A stretch of DNA of 64,000 bases from Aspergillus flavus (taxonomy: Eukaryota; Ascomycota; Eurotiomycetes; Eurotiales; Aspergillaceae). Made by a program: the position numbers and the translations under genes. Below, in pieces: positions 11,144 to 22,700 of the stretch (its first letter is position 1; each line of letters opens with the position of its first letter). The stretch spans positions 2,976,001 to 3,040,000 of the forward strand of contig NC_092406.1 of NCBI RefSeq assembly GCF_009017415.1, in the 5' to 3' direction. The notes under the pieces are model-generated. The model saw nothing but the letters and a program-made list of their open reading frames with translations. It did no database searches and had not been told where the DNA came from.

Positions 11144-13913
11144 CTACCCTAATCGAGGCTCAAATGCAGGAGTCATATTAGTCGTAATAGGCTCAGCATA
11201 TGAAAATGCTTCAAAGACCTCCGGCGTAATCTCATACGAGCCGGGATTATCTAGCGTCATTAATGCGTTGGGCATTCCACCCAGAAGATGGGCCCCGGCC
11301 ATTTGAGGAACACCTGTTTGTGAAAGCTCGAAATCTGCGACGGGCTGTTGGAAGGAATATCCCGGAAGGAACGATGTGTTCACGCCTGATGGGGCGACGG
11401 AGGCAGCTATAGATGAGGCATCGGGGGATGGTTGATGAGACGGGGAGACATGACGGGAGGTATCACTGAAAGTCGAAGGGGTGTGGAATTGCTGATGCTG
11501 CTGTTGTTGTTGTTGCTGCTGTTGTTGTTGCAGCGATAAGCCTTGGGGCTGGGAAGGAGAGTGACTATGACGAGAAGGGGGTTGCGAGCGAGGTTGAGGT
11601 TGTTCTGGTTGCAGAGTTGGCAGTACGATGTGGATATCGATCTGCAATTTTTGAAGCTCTTGGTAGACAAGACTGAGTGCGGTCGAGATCACTAGACCCA
11701 ACGTTAGTACGATAATCCTAATTTTGATTGAGTTCATAAACATACCAGGGTTCGAGACCTTTACTCTCTCTAGAGCGAAAATACAAAACTTGAGTTTGTC
11801 TAGCGTCCCTGGAGCAGCGTATTTTAAAGCTTGTATTTCGAGCAGGAATATCGATGCAGCGGTGTACACACTATAGGAAAGTGAGAGCACAACATGGGCA
11901 TCGCCAAATGTGCGACGATATAGATCAAATAGAGACAAGATTGCTGTTGCAGATGTCATGCACTGGACAAGATGGCTCTTATCGTATGATTCTCTGTTTG
12001 TCTTTGAGCAGAGGATTGGACGATGGAGAAGAATATTGATAGTATGATATAACGAACTGGAGTGAGGGCATGGTAAGTGCGTGAACAATATAGTAGAAGG
12101 TGAGGGTCGCGTACTTTAAGATAACTATGTGGCTCGGCGGAGAGTACGGAGGAAGGCTTGTAGGCACCAGTTTCAAATAATCGGGCAATTCATCCCACCA
12201 TTCAGCTAGATTCCTAGCCTGCTCGATCACACAATTGTAGAACTCTGCCTCTGACACTTGCCTTATAGGGTCATAGATGTGAATCAAGATTTGATTGAGC
12301 ACCTCCGCCAATCCGCACATTTTCATGAAACAGGACGTGGAGTGAGCCTGAGTCGGAGGATAATGAGCACCGTCCGGGAAGACAACGCCATGCGGCGTCC
12401 AGATTTCGATCTCCGAAGTGTCGTCCAATACTGTCCGTGGCGGACTAACTCGCGAGTGCTGCATCGTAGGCGATCGGCCAAAGTATAGGGAAACCATTTT
12501 ATCCCAAAAGTAACAACTCCAGAAGAGGCGGTTCCGGATCTCGATATCTTCGTCGCTCAAGTGGGCGGAGTCCGAGTACTTGCGGCTGTCGATGGATATT
12601 CCTAAATCTTCCAGCATTCGAAAAGCCATGCCGCTGTACAGCCAAGCCTGTGACCGATTTCCTCTACCGCACTCTTGCGCACTGAGCAGGAGCAGTGTTT
12701 GAATAGTCGGGATACCGAGATGACCAACTTTGAGCGAATCATACAGACCAGAGACGGCGCGATGGGAGAACTGTGCACCGCCATCAAACGAATCGAGGAT
12801 ATGGCCGATTCTTGGTTCGGACTTGCACCACCGGACCGAATGGGAGAGGATCGCATTGAGAAGAGCATCTGAATAGTATGGACCGTTTATCTTCATATCG
12901 CCTGCTCGTGGTTAGTTCTCATCCTCCACCAGCAGCAACAAGGTTACGAACGAGTAAATGCTGGTCGATAGACGAAGTTGAAGAGCGGCTGGATCCAACA
13001 CCAGTGTGAGTCGAGGAGATATTGGAACGGTTCCTGAAACACAAAACAGCAGGTTAAGAATACTATTCCTTTAGCAAAAGAGATTCATGGTTAGACTTAC
13101 TGGCATAGTAGCCATCTGTTCGAACGCCCTTTCCCGCCACGCATTGTTGATCAGCCTTTCCTTTCGAGCTTCGTGCTGCACGGCAAGACGAGATGTCGAG
13201 GCTGCCTCGTTGAGAGCACCGCTGGGAAGCTGAAACAAACTAGTCGGGCCGTGAAAAGATATTCGACCATCGTGCTCGACCTTCAGACCTTCGAATTCCC
13301 TCGCGAGATCGGCGCTACTACTTTCATCTTCTTCCTTGATGCGAGTTCGAAGACTTGGGCTCATGCTACCTCTACCTTCACCGGTAGATGATGGGGTGCT
13401 CGCCTTCCGCACCTCTGCAGCCGACTGCTGTTGGCTCCGTAGCTTTGACAGGGCATCTTCTAACTGAGCGACTCGAGCCTCGAGCTGTTTGGTATACGAT
13501 AAAGTTGGAGCTCTAAATATAATTAGTTAATAAAGTAGAGGACCATAACATGTAGAGGAGGTTGATGCCATGTGATATAGTCAAATCAAGCAAAGATACC
13601 GGGAGGGAATGGACGAAAACTCTCACTCACAAGCTATAAACGCAAGTTTCTCCGCGCGCCGCACATCGTGAACATGACGGACTAGCACCATTACATTTCA
13701 CCTGGGGGAAAATATGTCAGCGTGCCAATAAGCAAGGTACACGAAGGAGATCCTTCATCGCTTGTGATCTCGGAAAGCATCCGAAAATAAAGCAGGGGAG
13801 GGGGAACCCACCTTTCGCTTGCGGCACGCCTCACACGAGAAGGCGCTCTTCCGCGGCAGACTGGCCTTAGCCGGCACGTCGGCCGTGCCAGAAGAGCTGT
13901 GTTCGACCACCAT
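11144..13913 (-). CDS. Zn(II)2Cys6 transcription factor with fungal_trans domain
   Basis: Exons (5' to 3' on the minus strand) 13913-13812, 13701-13631, 13512-13101, 13033-12952, 12901-12115, 12056-11746 and 11691-11144 give 770 aa with all phases closing. The binuclear zinc cluster spans the first intron: Cys27, 30, 37, 44, 47 and 54 form CX2CX6CX6CX2CX6C with the basic run RKRKVK. A short coiled-coil linker (KQLEARVAQLEDALSKL) follows, then the fungal-specific middle homology region with the WSCYFWDKMVSLYFGR segment and HTINILLHRPIL. A glutamine run of eleven residues, encoded by a CAG/CAA tract at about 11490-11530, lies in the C-terminal part. This is a nuclear DNA-binding regulator of the group often labelled NirA-like. 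Its target is unknown; the adjacent sugar transporter is one candidate. Confidence 0.88.
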
Positions 13914-14488
13914 AGAATTGCGAAAGGGGGAGGATCCAAGTTGACGGTGGGAGACCGATTAAGATACACAACACCCGCCATGAGGTGAAATTGAAGGCTC
14001 ACGCGAGAGGAGAGGAGAGGGGGAGCGAGGGGAGCAAAGAGTGGGGGTGTTGGGAAGGCGAATGAGAGACACGACCAAAGGGGGTAATTTTCTCCAGCAG
14101 GAGGATTTTCGGGCGAGAAAGAGTCTAGTCGTGGGGCTGGCGTGGTAAGGAAAAAAAGCTTCTCTGGATCACTTTTCACCTAAAAAAAAGGTCCATGGCG
14201 ATGATGCCAGAAAAAGAAGGTAATGACGGTGTCTCCAGGGCAGGTTTGACGATGGTTGACGAATCAGAGGCACAAATGAGGGTCTGGTTTGTGGCGACTT
14301 TTCGAGAGACTTTTCTTTCCTAAGAATAATCTTAAGCTTAAGGTCAGATGACAACATTAACAAAGTGATCGCGGTGGAGTTGCCGGGGCCTTAAAGCTTA
14401 GGAATCTAACCGCTTCCGGTGTTAACATCAATCAATCTATAACCAGACTAATTATGTATCATATTGTACATCATACGCTTCATGCTTA
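13914..14488. other. Promoter region of the Zn2Cys6 regulator
   Basis: 575 bp between the 3' end of the tRNA synthetase gene and the start of the regulator, both on the minus strand. C/T-rich on the coding strand near 13930-14060, as in many Aspergillus 5' leaders. Open frames here look like chance. Confidence 0.5.
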
Positions 14489-16069
14489 TTATACAAATCT
14501 CTTCTCCAATTGCACCAGGAGATCGTGCACCTCGTCAACCTTTAATGGAACTGCCCGGGGGTTCTGAACCGCCTTCTCTCCAAACCGGCTGACCAGCATG
14601 TCCTGCAGCTTCTGCGCATTTCCGTCCGGCTTGCTCTGCAGTTGACCGGTAATATCAGCTGTAACGCGCGACTCGGCGACATCCTTAGGTCCAACGATGA
14701 AGATGAAGTTGTACTTCATCTGTTTGGCCCTCTGGATCTTCTTTCCTAGCGTCTGAGGGCTATCGTCCACGTCAATCAAGAATGTGGAGTCGACAAAGGA
14801 GAGAGGCTGGGGAGCATTGTTGCCACTTTGACCAGGCTCAAGCGCACGGAATCCCGATATCTTAGCCGCAGCCTCATGCGCCTGTTGCAGAACCTTCTCA
14901 TCCTGGTTGACCGTAAGGACGATTCCCTGTCGCGGAGACAGCCAGAATGGCCAGCGACCGGCGTATTGCTCAATAAGTAGGGCAAGGAATCGCTCTATGG
15001 AGCCAAAGTTCGCCCGATGAACCAGCACGGGCCTTGCCCTTCCAGGGGTTGCTGGATTGTAGTCCTCCTCTCCCTCAGCCACCTGATACTCCAACCCGAA
15101 ACGCTGTGGTAGATTCATGTCCAACTGAATAGTTGAGAGCTGGTGGTATTTCCCGGCTTGATCCTGGAGTTGAATATCAATCTTCGGGCCATAAAACGCA
15201 CCGTCCCCCTCATTGAGTGCCCATTCTCTTCCGCTGTTATCAAGAGCTTCGCGAAGCTGTGATTCCGCGCTGTCCCACAATTCTAGACTACCAATGAAGT
15301 CCTTCTCCGGTCGCGTAGAAAGCACCAATCGATACGGCCCCAGTCCGAAAGTAGTCATAACCATATCGACGAATCCAAGCGCGGATGCGATCTCACTCTT
15401 AATTTGTTGCGGTCGGCAGAAAATATGTCCGTCGTCCTGGTGGAAGCGTCGAACCCGAGTGAGTCCGCTTAAAGAACCAGACACCTCATTCCTATGTAGC
15501 GGGCTGAAATCGGCGTAACGGATGGGTAGTTCTCGGTATGAGTGGTTTTGTGACTTGAATAGCAAGCAATGACCGGGGCAATTCATCGGTTTCAGTCCGT
15601 ACGATTCATCCTCTCCGGCCTCTCCTTCAGTCTCCCCCATAGCTCCTCGGCCTCGTACTTCGTACATATCATCTTTATAGTTTTGCCAGTGTCCCGATAC
15701 CTCCCATAAAGAACGTTTGTAGATGGTCGGGGTTAGGACTTCGCGGAAACCGTACTGGAGGTATTGCGTGCGGAGGAAGGAAACGAGTTTGTTGATGACA
15801 TGAGTGCCATTGGGGAGAAAAAGGGGTGATCCGGGACTGTAGATAGAGGTGGTGAACAGGTCTTGTGCAGTTCCGAGTGCGCGATAATCGGCAGGTGTAG
15901 CTGAGGACTGAGAGGGCGGCTGTTCAGGCTGCGGGTCGGAGCATGAACACGGTCGAGTGGAGGTTGTGGACAGCCATTGCAAGCGCGGCGGTTGGAGGGT
16001 GTAACGTGTACTAGGACGTGATTTCCGCAGGAGCAGGGTCTGCCGTAGCAGAGGATTTAATCGACGCAT
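14489..16069 (-). CDS. Mitochondrial threonyl-tRNA synthetase
   Basis: Single-exon class II aminoacyl-tRNA synthetase, 526 aa from the preferred start. It charges mitochondrial tRNA-Thr. Visible motifs: MNCPGHCLLF (zinc/substrate site), the motif 2 region RYADFSPLHRNEVSGSLSGL with RVRRFHQDDGHIFC, FYGPKIDIQLQD, and motif 3 HRANFGSIERFLALLIEQ. The C-terminal anticodon-binding domain follows (about the last 110 residues). The N-terminal TGS/editing domains of the cytosolic enzyme are absent, as in yeast Mst1. The start at 16069 gives an Arg/Leu/Ser-rich presequence (MRRLNPLLRQTLLLRKSRPS), good for mitochondrial import; an in-frame ATG 60 bases upstream (16129) would put acidic and polar residues in front and is less likely. 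Only about 0.3 kb separates it from the divergent gene at 16391. Confidence 0.92.
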   Translation of the reverse strand: MRRLNPLLRQTLLLRKSRPSTRYTLQPPRLQWLSTTSTRPCSCSDPQPEQPPSQSSATPADYRALGTAQDLFTTSIYSPGSPLFLPNGTHVINKLVSFLRTQYLQYGFREVLTPTIYKRSLWEVSGHWQNYKDDMYEVRGRGAMGETEGEAGEDESYGLKPMNCPGHCLLFKSQNHSYRELPIRYADFSPLHRNEVSGSLSGLTRVRRFHQDDGHIFCRPQQIKSEIASALGFVDMVMTTFGLGPYRLVLSTRPEKDFIGSLELWDSAESQLREALDNSGREWALNEGDGAFYGPKIDIQLQDQAGKYHQLSTIQLDMNLPQRFGLEYQVAEGEEDYNPATPGRARPVLVHRANFGSIERFLALLIEQYAGRWPFWLSPRQGIVLTVNQDEKVLQQAHEAAAKISGFRALEPGQSGNNAPQPLSFVDSTFLIDVDDSPQTLGKKIQRAKQMKYNFIFIVGPKDVAESRVTADITGQLQSKPDGNAQKLQDMLVSRFGEKAVQNPRAVPLKVDEVHDLLVQLEKRFV

Positions 16070-16390
16070 GGTTGCTGGGGGGTTGATATTATCGTACCAG
16101 GAATTTTTCGAAGCTGGCCCGTGAAACACGACGCGATTGCCGATCGGCCCGATCTTTAATAAAGCTCTCGTGATTCATCCCCACTTCTCTTCTTATCGTT
16201 CGTCAACAATCAATATACACAAACCTTATCGTCGAAAATAAGGGTCTTTGCAGTCCTTCCTGCTCATCCGAAAGTTATTGACCCTTTGTTTACGCATCCT
16301 GGCAGCTTTTATACGCCTCAGATGTGCGCTTGGTAGTGTGAGTCCTTCGGCTATATAGCAACTGAGAATCACCCTTCACCTATCTCATCT

Positions 16391-17758
16391 ATGGCTACGA
16401 ATTCCCCTCGTCCTAAGGATAGTTCTATCCTGGGCGAGTCTTGGATAGTGGCATCATCTTCCCCAGACAAGGAAGAGCGACCGAATAAGAACCAGCCTCC
16501 TGAAAGCCCAAGTCAAAGCCGTCACCTAAACAAAGAAGCTGGTCGTCAAGAGTGTAACAATGGGTGCGACTCGATGACCACATCGGCCTCCTCTATATCA
16601 GGACCCGAGCTCATAATGCCCTCAATATATGAGACGCCTATCGCGGAGGGTTCCTGGGTTGCGCCGGATGTGCGATCCAAATCAAAGACCGCGCATTCTC
16701 TTAGGCGCCGACATAAAGCAGCGCGCGAAAACACACCGCGAACAGAGAAACATGACCTGGACATGTCCAAGGAGAATGACTCCTCTAAACAAGGGCCAAG
16801 CACTAGTCAGGTAGATGAGAAGCTCTCCCGTCCAAAGTCAGCGTCAAGGTCTAAAACGTTGCAAACACTGATTCGAACCATAATAAACATACTACTTGTC
16901 GTGGCCATTTCGCATCTGCTCATCATTCCCGAAGTAGTACAGCAGTATCAGACTTTATGCACGATAGAAGCTATTTCCACTCTGTACCCGGCCAGTTGTA
17001 TTCCACCTTACCCCCAGCCTCAGACCAACCATCACCGTGCATCCCGTTACGATACCGTTGTATCCTCTCAAACGCGGCTAGAATCCCTATTTAATACGAC
17101 TCTGCATGCAATGACCCCGCTATCAGGCACGTTGAAGCAAAGCGAGTCGAAGCTCCGCTACATCGAGACGGAGCTAAAGAAGGTGTACCCGGGCATGAAA
17201 CACGAGCTCGACCTCGAATTTAGCGGCTGCTGGGAAGCCACCAGAGCCGCCACCAAGAAATTCGATTCCCTCAAAGTTGACATCCGTTCTGCGGTCGACA
17301 ATTTGATCGCGACCAACGGGGCAACGGCGGCAGGTGACTCACAATCCGCCGCTCAGGGCGCCCGGCTATCGACGCAAATGTCGTGGCGCGAACAGTACCT
17401 TGATCAGCTGACTACCCGCATGCAGAGCAAGGCTGACTCTTTGTCCAACGATCTCGCCACACTAGATGACCACCTAGAATCTATTAGCAGCATCTTAGCT
17501 CGTGAAATGACACAGTCATCGGCATCTTCAGGCACGACAGACTCCGCTGCGGAGTCTCCTGGCGGTGGACTTCGGGCATTCGTTGACAAATTACCTTCGT
17601 TTTTCCGTCCAACAATAGATGGAGAGAACCTAATTCGTCCGGATTTGTCGATATCTGAGCTCTTCCAAGACGCTGCGGAGCAGCATCGTCCCGTTGTTGA
17701 TACCGTGCGACGATTGTCCTCAGAGTTACAAAACTTACAGAAGAAGAGGGCATACTGA
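16391..17758 (+). CDS. Single-TM protein with coiled-coil C-terminal half
   Basis: Uninterrupted 455-aa frame with sensible codon use. I do not recognise the family. The first 155 residues are polar, Ser/Lys/Arg-rich and probably disordered. One hydrophobic segment (about 161-181, RTIINILLVVAISHLLIIP) would span a membrane. After a Pro-rich stretch (about 200-215), the remaining 240 residues are helical with heptad-like patterns (SKLRYIETELKKVYPG, QYLDQLTTRMQSKADSLSNDLATLDDHLESI, TVRRLSSELQNLQKK). The layout is that of a tail-facing organellar or nuclear-envelope tether, but this is inference. It shares a short divergent promoter with the mitochondrial synthetase. Confidence 0.75.
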   Translation: MATNSPRPKDSSILGESWIVASSSPDKEERPNKNQPPESPSQSRHLNKEAGRQECNNGCDSMTTSASSISGPELIMPSIYETPIAEGSWVAPDVRSKSKTAHSLRRRHKAARENTPRTEKHDLDMSKENDSSKQGPSTSQVDEKLSRPKSASRSKTLQTLIRTIINILLVVAISHLLIIPEVVQQYQTLCTIEAISTLYPASCIPPYPQPQTNHHRASRYDTVVSSQTRLESLFNTTLHAMTPLSGTLKQSESKLRYIETELKKVYPGMKHELDLEFSGCWEATRAATKKFDSLKVDIRSAVDNLIATNGATAAGDSQSAAQGARLSTQMSWREQYLDQLTTRMQSKADSLSNDLATLDDHLESISSILAREMTQSSASSGTTDSAAESPGGGLRAFVDKLPSFFRPTIDGENLIRPDLSISELFQDAAEQHRPVVDTVRRLSSELQNLQKKRAY

Positions 17759-18278
17759 TGTGCTTAATTGTTATGTTCATGTGATGTGTCTCAATGAAGA
17801 AACGATACCCGATAAAGTGGGAGCTTAGGAGTTTGAAGACGATTCAGGATACGAGTCATCATTCGGTTGCTTGTTGTTTGTTTACATTGCTTGTTTATTT
17901 GGTGTTGATGATTGGATGATTGGTAATAACGCTAGTATACGATCCATGTTAATGTTATCTTTCACCTTCAAAAGAAAAACATATAGTAAACGTAAAAATG
18001 GCAGATACAGTTACTTGCATACAACAGATTGTTATGAATTTGAATTGGTATTGTTTGAATCCACCCGAGCTTAAATATAAGCTAGTAAAGATTCTTCTTC
18101 CTATAGTTAGTGTGTGTGTGGTATGTATGTACCTAAGGCTACAATTAACGATACATGAATCAGCAGGTCATAAAAAGGAGCGTGGTCTCCCAAAAGCGTC
18201 ATAAATCCCATCCATTACAAAATCCGCCATGGGGTCATTAGGTCAGTAAAACAAAAACAAAAACAAAAACTGATCCAA
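17759..18278. other. Convergent 3' intergenic region
   Basis: About 520 bp between converging 3' ends. It contains a short AAAAAC tandem repeat at about 18246-18270, just beyond the Crf1-like stop codon. Nothing else seen. Confidence 0.55.
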
Positions 18279-19747
18279 TCACAGCTGCAACATGGCGGTC
18301 ATCAAGCCCATGACCGTCATGAGGCCCATGAAAGATCCACCGTAAGGTGTTGTAGCGGAGTTGGAGAGAGGAACGGTGGATGTAGCACCAGCGGCCGAGC
18401 TAGAAGCCGAGCCAGAGGCAGATCCCGCGCCAGGAGAAGATCCAGCACCAGTAGAAGATCCCGCGCCAGTAGAAGATCCCGCGCCAGTAGAAGATCCAGC
18501 GCCGGAAGAAGACCCGGGAGCAGAAGACTCAGTCGTGGATGCACCGGTGCTCGAGCTGGACTCAGCAGTGGTGGAGCCAGAGCCAGTTTCCGAGGAAGAG
18601 CCGGTGGTAGTGCCGGTGGTGGTACCAGTGGTGGATTCGGTGGAGTCAGTGGTGCTGCCGGTAGTACTGCTGGTAGTGCTGGTAATGAAACCAGTAGGAG
18701 AGGTTTTGCTGGTGGTGCTAGACTCGGTCGCGGGCTCGGACGAGGACGCGGATTCAGCGGTGGACGAGGTGCTGGAGGTGCTGCGAGGCTCAGGGGATGA
18801 TGAGCCCGAGCCCGAGGTCTTGACACTCTGCCAGGAGCCACTGTTGTCGGAATAGGTGTAGGAGTCGGAGGGGGTATAGTTCACAATGTTAACCGACTTG
18901 ACATACATAGTGAAGGGGGCTTGACTGTAGTCAGTCTGGCCACCAGCCCATTCGATGGTACCCGGAGCATTGTCCGGGTCACCACCGGCCCAAATGCCCA
19001 GTCTCAGGCGCATAGGGGTCTGGGGGTAGCGAGAACCACCCTTGGCGTCGTTGTAGTTGAGAGTACGCACGACATTGCCGTCAACGGACCAGGTGGTCTG
19101 GTCCTTGTTCCAGTCGATGGTGTACGTATGGTAATCAGCCTGTGGAGAAGCCATGTTCACAAAAGTTGCACGGTCATAGGACGAAGTGTCGCCCTTGCCG
19201 AAGTAATTGGTCTGAATTTGAGTGGTGTCACCACCGAGGGCTTCCTGTGAATCGCATCGAGGTCAGTTAAGAATTCCTTTTACCATGTGGAGAAAGAAGC
19301 AACCTACCCAGTCAATCTCATCGAGGGCGTCCGACTCTAGGACAATGCTGCTGACAATACCGGTTCCCGGCGCAGCCTTCATGACAACCTCGACCTTACC
19401 AAACAGGAAGTAATTGCTGGTGTCAATTGTGGGCGCATCGCCTTTCTTGGCCAGAGTAAACTCAGCGCCCTGGCCACCGGTAGTGACCTTGCCGGCGGTA
19501 GTTGTCCAGCCGCCGAGAGCTCCATCGCCGGTGGTGAAGTCCGAATTGAAGTTGGAACCCATACCCGGGTTGGGCTTGCAACCAGATTCTAGTCGTGCAT
19601 GTCAGCTCCGAGAACTATAGAGAGATTTGCTACGAAAGGTAGACGGGGCTAAAACATACCCTTAAGAGGGTTGCATGCCGAGTAGGTCTGGGCTGAGCAT
19701 AGTGGGAGTAGTGCAGCTAGTGTAGCTGCAGCGTAGTTGAAATACAT
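18279..19747 (-). CDS. crf1: GPI-anchored cell-wall transglycosylase, GH16 (Crh/Crf1 family)
   Basis: Exons 19747-19660, 19588-19308 and 19244-18279 give 444 aa. The enzyme links chitin to beta-glucan in the wall. Order of parts: signal peptide (about residues 1-19, ending CSA), the Cys-rich YSACNPLK start of the mature protein, then the GH16 catalytic domain with DEIDWE, giving Glu120, Asp122 and Glu124 of the ExDxE catalytic motif; the third exon starts exactly at Glu124. IWAGGDPDNAPGTIEWAGG and SYTYSDNSGSWQS mark the end of the catalytic domain. A long Ser/Thr-rich stalk follows, with a GAGSST tandem repeat, and the protein ends in a hydrophobic GPI-attachment tail. The closest remembered relative is A. 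fumigatus Crf1, an allergen; the exact paralogue (crhA-E type) is not certain. Confidence 0.9.
18421..18512 (-). repeat. 18-bp tandem repeat inside the Crf1-like gene
   Basis: About five copies of an 18-bp unit (gcgccagtagaagatccc on the + strand, with small variation) encode consecutive GAGSST hexapeptides in the Ser/Thr stalk. Unit length is a multiple of three, so copy-number change keeps the frame. Confidence 0.8.
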
Positions 19748-22700
19748 GGTGCCTGAACAGGTCAATGCGACCAGCGAAAGCAGCTCTGCAAGAAACGAAT
19801 GCGAGGCGCAATCAGATTTCTCAAAGAGAGTGGTTGAGACGGGCGAGCGTCTAAATAAGGCGGGACAATGACAGTGGTTCTGACGAAAGAAAGACGGCCC
19901 ACAGGCGCGACGATCTATGCTAAAGAATGACCCGTCTTGCAGGTAATAAAGACGGCAAGATGACGACCTCGTTGCTAAGGAACGAAGAGGGGAGGGCTAT
20001 AGTTATAGCTGCGAAGCTACCGCCAAGTAAGGGTTTACTAACTTTCCCAAAACCCCCCTCAGGAGACAAAGAGTGGAATAGCGGCATCCGCCCTGAGCAA
20101 TAGTTCGGCCGAGGGAGCCACAGGATGAAGCGTCATTGGAGGCGGCGGCGACGGTGTCTCCTCTGGATCGAGGTTGGGAAGTTTCTTTGGCGCTTCGTCC
20201 GAAGGGCCCGACCAAAGCTAGTAACTACTAACCAGAGAGTCACAAGTCACGGTTATGGAGCCGAGTGTGGTCAGACAGTGTGATTGAACGAATGCGACCG
20301 GATAAGAGAGCCACTTTGATCCAGCGGGGGCCGTGCAATGGGGAAAGGGTTCTCGATGATAGGCGTATAACGGCATAGCCGTATGCACCAGGCGACGTGG
20401 ACCACCTTGTTTCTCCACCGACCTACCTCTCATTGCGCATGGCCAACTGGGGTCAACACCACAGCAAACTGCAAGCGGAGCGCTTGAAGAGGGAACCGAA
20501 AAAAGCTTAGGCCTTTCGGTGTCTGACTTTCCCTCAGCCCCATCCTTACATGGGGGTTTGTTGATACCTTCTCTGTTCGACAAGACTAAGTAGTAAGTGT
20601 GCTAAAAGCTGCACGTATGTCAAAATAAGTCCCGTGTCTCACTCCCACTTTTAGCCGGCGCAGTGTTACATTCGCCAACCACCTCGTGTCGGCTCGCCTA
20701 CAGTACGTCCCTTTTGTTTTGCTTTAACAGCTTGTCTCACTATCAATATAAAAAGAAAGAAACGAAAATATACACAGAAAATTCAACCTTATTACCGCAT
20801 CCAGATCGTTCCTCGGTAACTGCGACGTTTTCGGAGAACCCTTCAGAACCTGAGCCAAGGAAAAGGATGTCGGTGGCGCCAAGGCAAAACTTATTGCCAC
20901 TGTATCCATCAGGCAACAGGTCAAGGGAAATGCTCAATGGCTGACGACGCAAGTTGATCAGCACTGATCAGTATTAAAGGGTCGCTGAAAGTGTCGCAGC
21001 CCAGAACGCGCCATTGTTGGTCAACGAGAGAGGTCGAAAGGACGAGACCGATCGAGCCATGGCTACGGGTACCTGCTTGCCTCTACTGCGGCCTGTATCA
21101 GGGAATCAAGTTTTGTTCCGATGCTCCTGATCACCTTCCATATCCGACTATCGACCGGGCGCAGTTTGAGAGAATTTCCTGAGATCCAGCAAAACGGGGT
21201 GCTACTGTTCCTTGGATCCAAGCATTTCACCAGCCGAAGAAAGAAACTAGACAAAAACGAGAAAGACATGTCTCACCGCACAATTGTACCCTGCTAATCT
21301 TGAATCTGTCCTAACTTCTGATGGCTTGAAACCATCTCAAGCCCACACTCCACAGCTTTGAACGCAACTGTTCCCAATGGGAGGGACCCACTGATAACGC
21401 GCACACACCGCAAATGCAATGGAAAAGACCGAACCACCGATTAGTCTAAGACAAGATAGACAGAAAAAGGAAAACTGAAAGAACGAGTAAAAAATAGAAA
21501 TAAAAGTAAAACAACCCAAAACAAACAGAAATGAGAGATCATGGGATAGTTAAGACAAGTTAGGGTTACTCCGAAGTGACTTTCCCCCGTACTTGACACT
21601 AACTACTGAGTACAAGGTCAGTTTTGTGTACAGTTACATGAACTGATACGAGACTATTAGTCTCGTGATGTAGTATCGGTCCCCTCATTCCTAAGGAAAC
21701 AATATAGATTAATTTAAACACCATGCAATGCAACAAGGCAGGGAAATTAAAAACAGTATGACATGCGACTGCATGATAACAATCCACTACGTAGCTTGGC
21801 GGACCGCAAGCGAACTTAGGGAAGAGTCATGGAAAAGCCGGGGCGCCAACCCTCGGAATCGAACCTACTCACCCTCCTTCCTTGGAGATCATGTGCGGGA
21901 TTGTGCACAGATGTACAATTCCACGTGACCCTCCAGCAAGCCTTGCTGCCTGATCTGGTCAAGCCACCAAAAACCAACCTCGGCTGACTAAGGAGGGTTC
22001 CCCGCAACCCGTGACGAAATCAAGATCGATGATTGATTGATTGTTGAGGATCTCCAGCGTGTTGGGCGATCATCAACCGCCACGTTGAGTACCACACTTC
22101 CAGGAGTCTTCATCAGTTGATTTCCCCTCCTTTTCCCGTGGTGTGAACCTCCTTTTTCTCCTTCCTCTCTTCATCTCTCCATGCCACCACAATCACTTTA
22201 GAATATGGTTCACAAATCCGCCAAATCAATCTCACGCTCCAGTACTTCTCGTTACGTTGTTACTGGTGCTTCGTCAGCCTCGTCTGATCCAGATATGGAC
22301 CGGAAAGTCTACATTCCGCTCTGTTTCTGCCTGATCTCCTTCGCTGTCATGGTCTACGTGAATTGATTCGAAATACACAAGCGAACAAAGAAAAACTATC
22401 ACATCACATCCATGAAACTTATCGTCCCGCTTCCCAAAGCAACTACGAACAGAGTATAGACCAGCATGATGTCCAGGATCGAGCCCTCGAGCCACATGTG
22501 CCCACCGCTCACCGCCCCACCTCGAGCGGTTCGACACGGCCATCACCGAGACAACGCTCCAGAGTACGATACTCAATGCCCAACTGCATCACTCCAGTAC
22601 CACAACGTATCAGGGACTTTTTATCGATCTGGGGACGTACAAAGTACAATGTCCCGTTACACTATACGAGCAGCCAAGAATGGTACCAATCGAGTTTTAA

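Noticed and set aside
18361..18855. 164-codon frame antisense to the Crf1-like gene, rich in Val/Asp/Glu/Pro
   Set aside because: It is the shadow of the Ser/Thr-rich stalk codons read on the other strand.
9735..19747. Possible secondary-metabolite or sugar-utilisation gene cluster around the regulator
   Set aside because: No backbone enzyme or coherent set of pathway genes; neighbours are housekeeping genes.
21840..21990. B-box-like GGTTCGATTCC on the minus strand suggesting a tRNA gene
   Set aside because: The flanking bases do not form a T stem (two of five pairs fail) and no matching acceptor stem or A box could be placed.
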